Positions 22,268 to 23,137 of a stretch of 23,137 nucleotides of DNA are shown here, in pieces (position 1 is the first letter of the stretch; each line of letters opens with the position of its first letter). This DNA comes from a virus: positions 1-23,137 of the IMG/VR virus record IMGVR_UViG_3300008450_000484; one strand, given 5' to 3'. The translations under genes and the position numbers were made by a program. Below the pieces are notes generated by a model. It was not told the DNA's origin, made no database searches, and worked only from the letters and a program-made list of their open reading frames with translations.

Positions 22268-23137
22268 TTAATTTCTATAACCTGTGCGAAATAGATAATA
22301 ATTTGAATTTCCTTTATTTGTGAGTCCTGATAAAGTAATAGATTGAGTTCCTGAATAAGTTGATTTGGGATTAGATGATGATATACTAATAGTATTCCAT
22401 TCTATAGGTGTAAATATTCTATAATTAGGTACTCCTATCTTCCAACTTACCCCTATTATTTTAGCATATATTAAATATACATCTGTAATAGTTAAAGTAT
22501 TATCATTATTAACATCCATTCTATAATAATCTCTGGCATTAAAGGATTGTTGTAATACTTTTTGATTAAATGATTGAGCATCACTTATTGATGGATTAGA
22601 TATAGTTAAAGTATTAATTTGAAGTTGAAAATCATAAGTTGTAGCATCTTTAGTAGATGAAATAGTGTATTTACCGCTTGCATCTGTATTAATAGTACTC
22701 TCTAAATTATAGGTAGATGCTGATTTTAATTTAGAATAAAATTTAACAGGTATATTTTGTATTCCTACCCCCTCAGAATTATAAATAAATCCAGTATAAG
22801 AAAAAGGATCTGTAGCACCAACAATTCTAGTTTTAAAGTCAAAAGTATTACCATAAGGGTATGTTCCACAAATTACAGGTGAACCAGAATATTGCATTAC
22901 AAATCTCATATAAACTTCTCCATTATAAACAGAGGTAGGAACAGTAAATGTAGCTGTGATTGTTTTGGTTCCTGTCCAAGCATAATTTGAACTGTGAACC
23001 AATTCCCCAGCATCTGTTAATACCCCATTTCCATTAAAATCAATCCATAATTTAAAATATTCCATATAATTACCATTAGTAACTCCTGTATATGAAATAG
23101 AGATTGATTGACCTGCTCTAATTCTAGGAACAGTATC
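22268..23137 (-). CDS. adhesin-like protein: GEVED-like, Ig-like and dockerin-like domains (5' end outside window)
   Basis: The frame stays open through the right edge, so only the last 289 residues are seen; the Met at 23065 is internal. Fragment residues about 20-107 resemble a GEVED domain (LWIDFNGNGVLTDAGE, then a conserved ICGTYPYGNTFDF end), a fold common in secreted Bacteroidetes proteins. About 112-175 is a carboxypeptidase-regulatory/CNA-B-like sandwich (TGFIYNSEGVGIQNIPVKFY with GKYTIS). About 185-225 carries a dockerin-like calcium loop (DVNNDNTLTITDVYLIYAKI). The C-terminus is a Ser/Thr-rich beta segment without a sorting-signal pattern I can identify. On a phage this would be a tail fibre, adhesin or surface-binding protein. 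It is the first gene seen in the lysis group. Confidence 0.7.
   Translation of the reverse strand, partial: DTVPRIRAGQSISISYTGVTNGNYMEYFKLWIDFNGNGVLTDAGELVHSSNYAWTGTKTITATFTVPTSVYNGEVYMRFVMQYSGSPVICGTYPYGNTFDFKTRIVGATDPFSYTGFIYNSEGVGIQNIPVKFYSKLKSASTYNLESTINTDASGKYTISSTKDATTYDFQLQINTLTISNPSISDAQSFNQKVLQQSFNARDYYRMDVNNDNTLTITDVYLIYAKIIGVSWKIGVPNYRIFTPIEWNTISISSSNPKSTYSGTQSITLSGLTNKGNSNYYLFRTGYRN

Noticed and set aside
1-23137. tRNA or rRNA genes
   Set aside because: Gaps are too short for tRNAs, the longest being 74 bases, and its hairpins do not form a cloverleaf.

Overview
The window looks like part of the genome of a tailed phage with a T4-like contractile tail, or a prophage or metagenomic contig of one. 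It is strongly A+T-rich and every gene I accept reads on the minus strand, so transcription runs from right (23137) to left (1). Genes are packed with TAATG or ATGA start/stop overlaps or very short gaps, and no gene-free stretch exceeds 80 bases. Starts generally lack a Shine-Dalgarno sequence and sit behind A/T-rich leaders. Several proteins carry domains common in Bacteroidetes (a GEVED-like domain, dockerin-like and thrombospondin-type-3-like calcium loops). I therefore infer a phage of a Bacteroidetes host, probably aquatic; this rests on composition and domain style, not on a database match.

In order of transcription. (1) 23137-20694: a surface/adhesin-like protein cut by the right edge, a small secreted protein, a two-helix holin candidate, and an endolysin with a peptidoglycan-binding domain and a GH19-type catalytic domain. 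(2) 20694-17790: a GIY-YIG-like protein with a calcium-loop tail, a hairpin-containing gap, two small hypothetical proteins, an HD-domain hydrolase, a small membrane protein, and a gp55-like late sigma factor. (3) 17763-3871: a baseplate/tail block with a gp5-like central spike, a hydrophobic hub-associated protein, gp25, gp6, a DNRLRE-like protein, a 1511-residue wedge/fibre protein with a LamG-like insert, and three conserved tail proteins, two of them paralogous. (4) 3869-3401: a GIY-YIG endonuclease-like gene closed by a clear intrinsic terminator. (5) 3397-1: a primase with zinc finger and Toprim, a PD-(D/E)XK nuclease, a P-loop kinase, a small coiled-coil protein, and a nucleotidyltransferase cut by the left edge.

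The tail block makes the injection machine, the sigma factor probably switches on the late genes, the lysis genes release progeny, and the last block serves DNA replication and nucleotide or nucleic-acid modification.

Three signals stand out. First, an identical 10-base element (ATATTTATAA on the coding strand) occurs in four intergenic gaps just before start codons, and by eye nowhere else. Second, the adjacent kinase and nucleotidyltransferase, and more loosely the coiled-coil protein between them, share an N-terminal leader resembling T4 capsid-targeting or prohead-protease sequences. Third, Bacteroidetes-style adhesion and calcium-binding domains occur in the lysis region.
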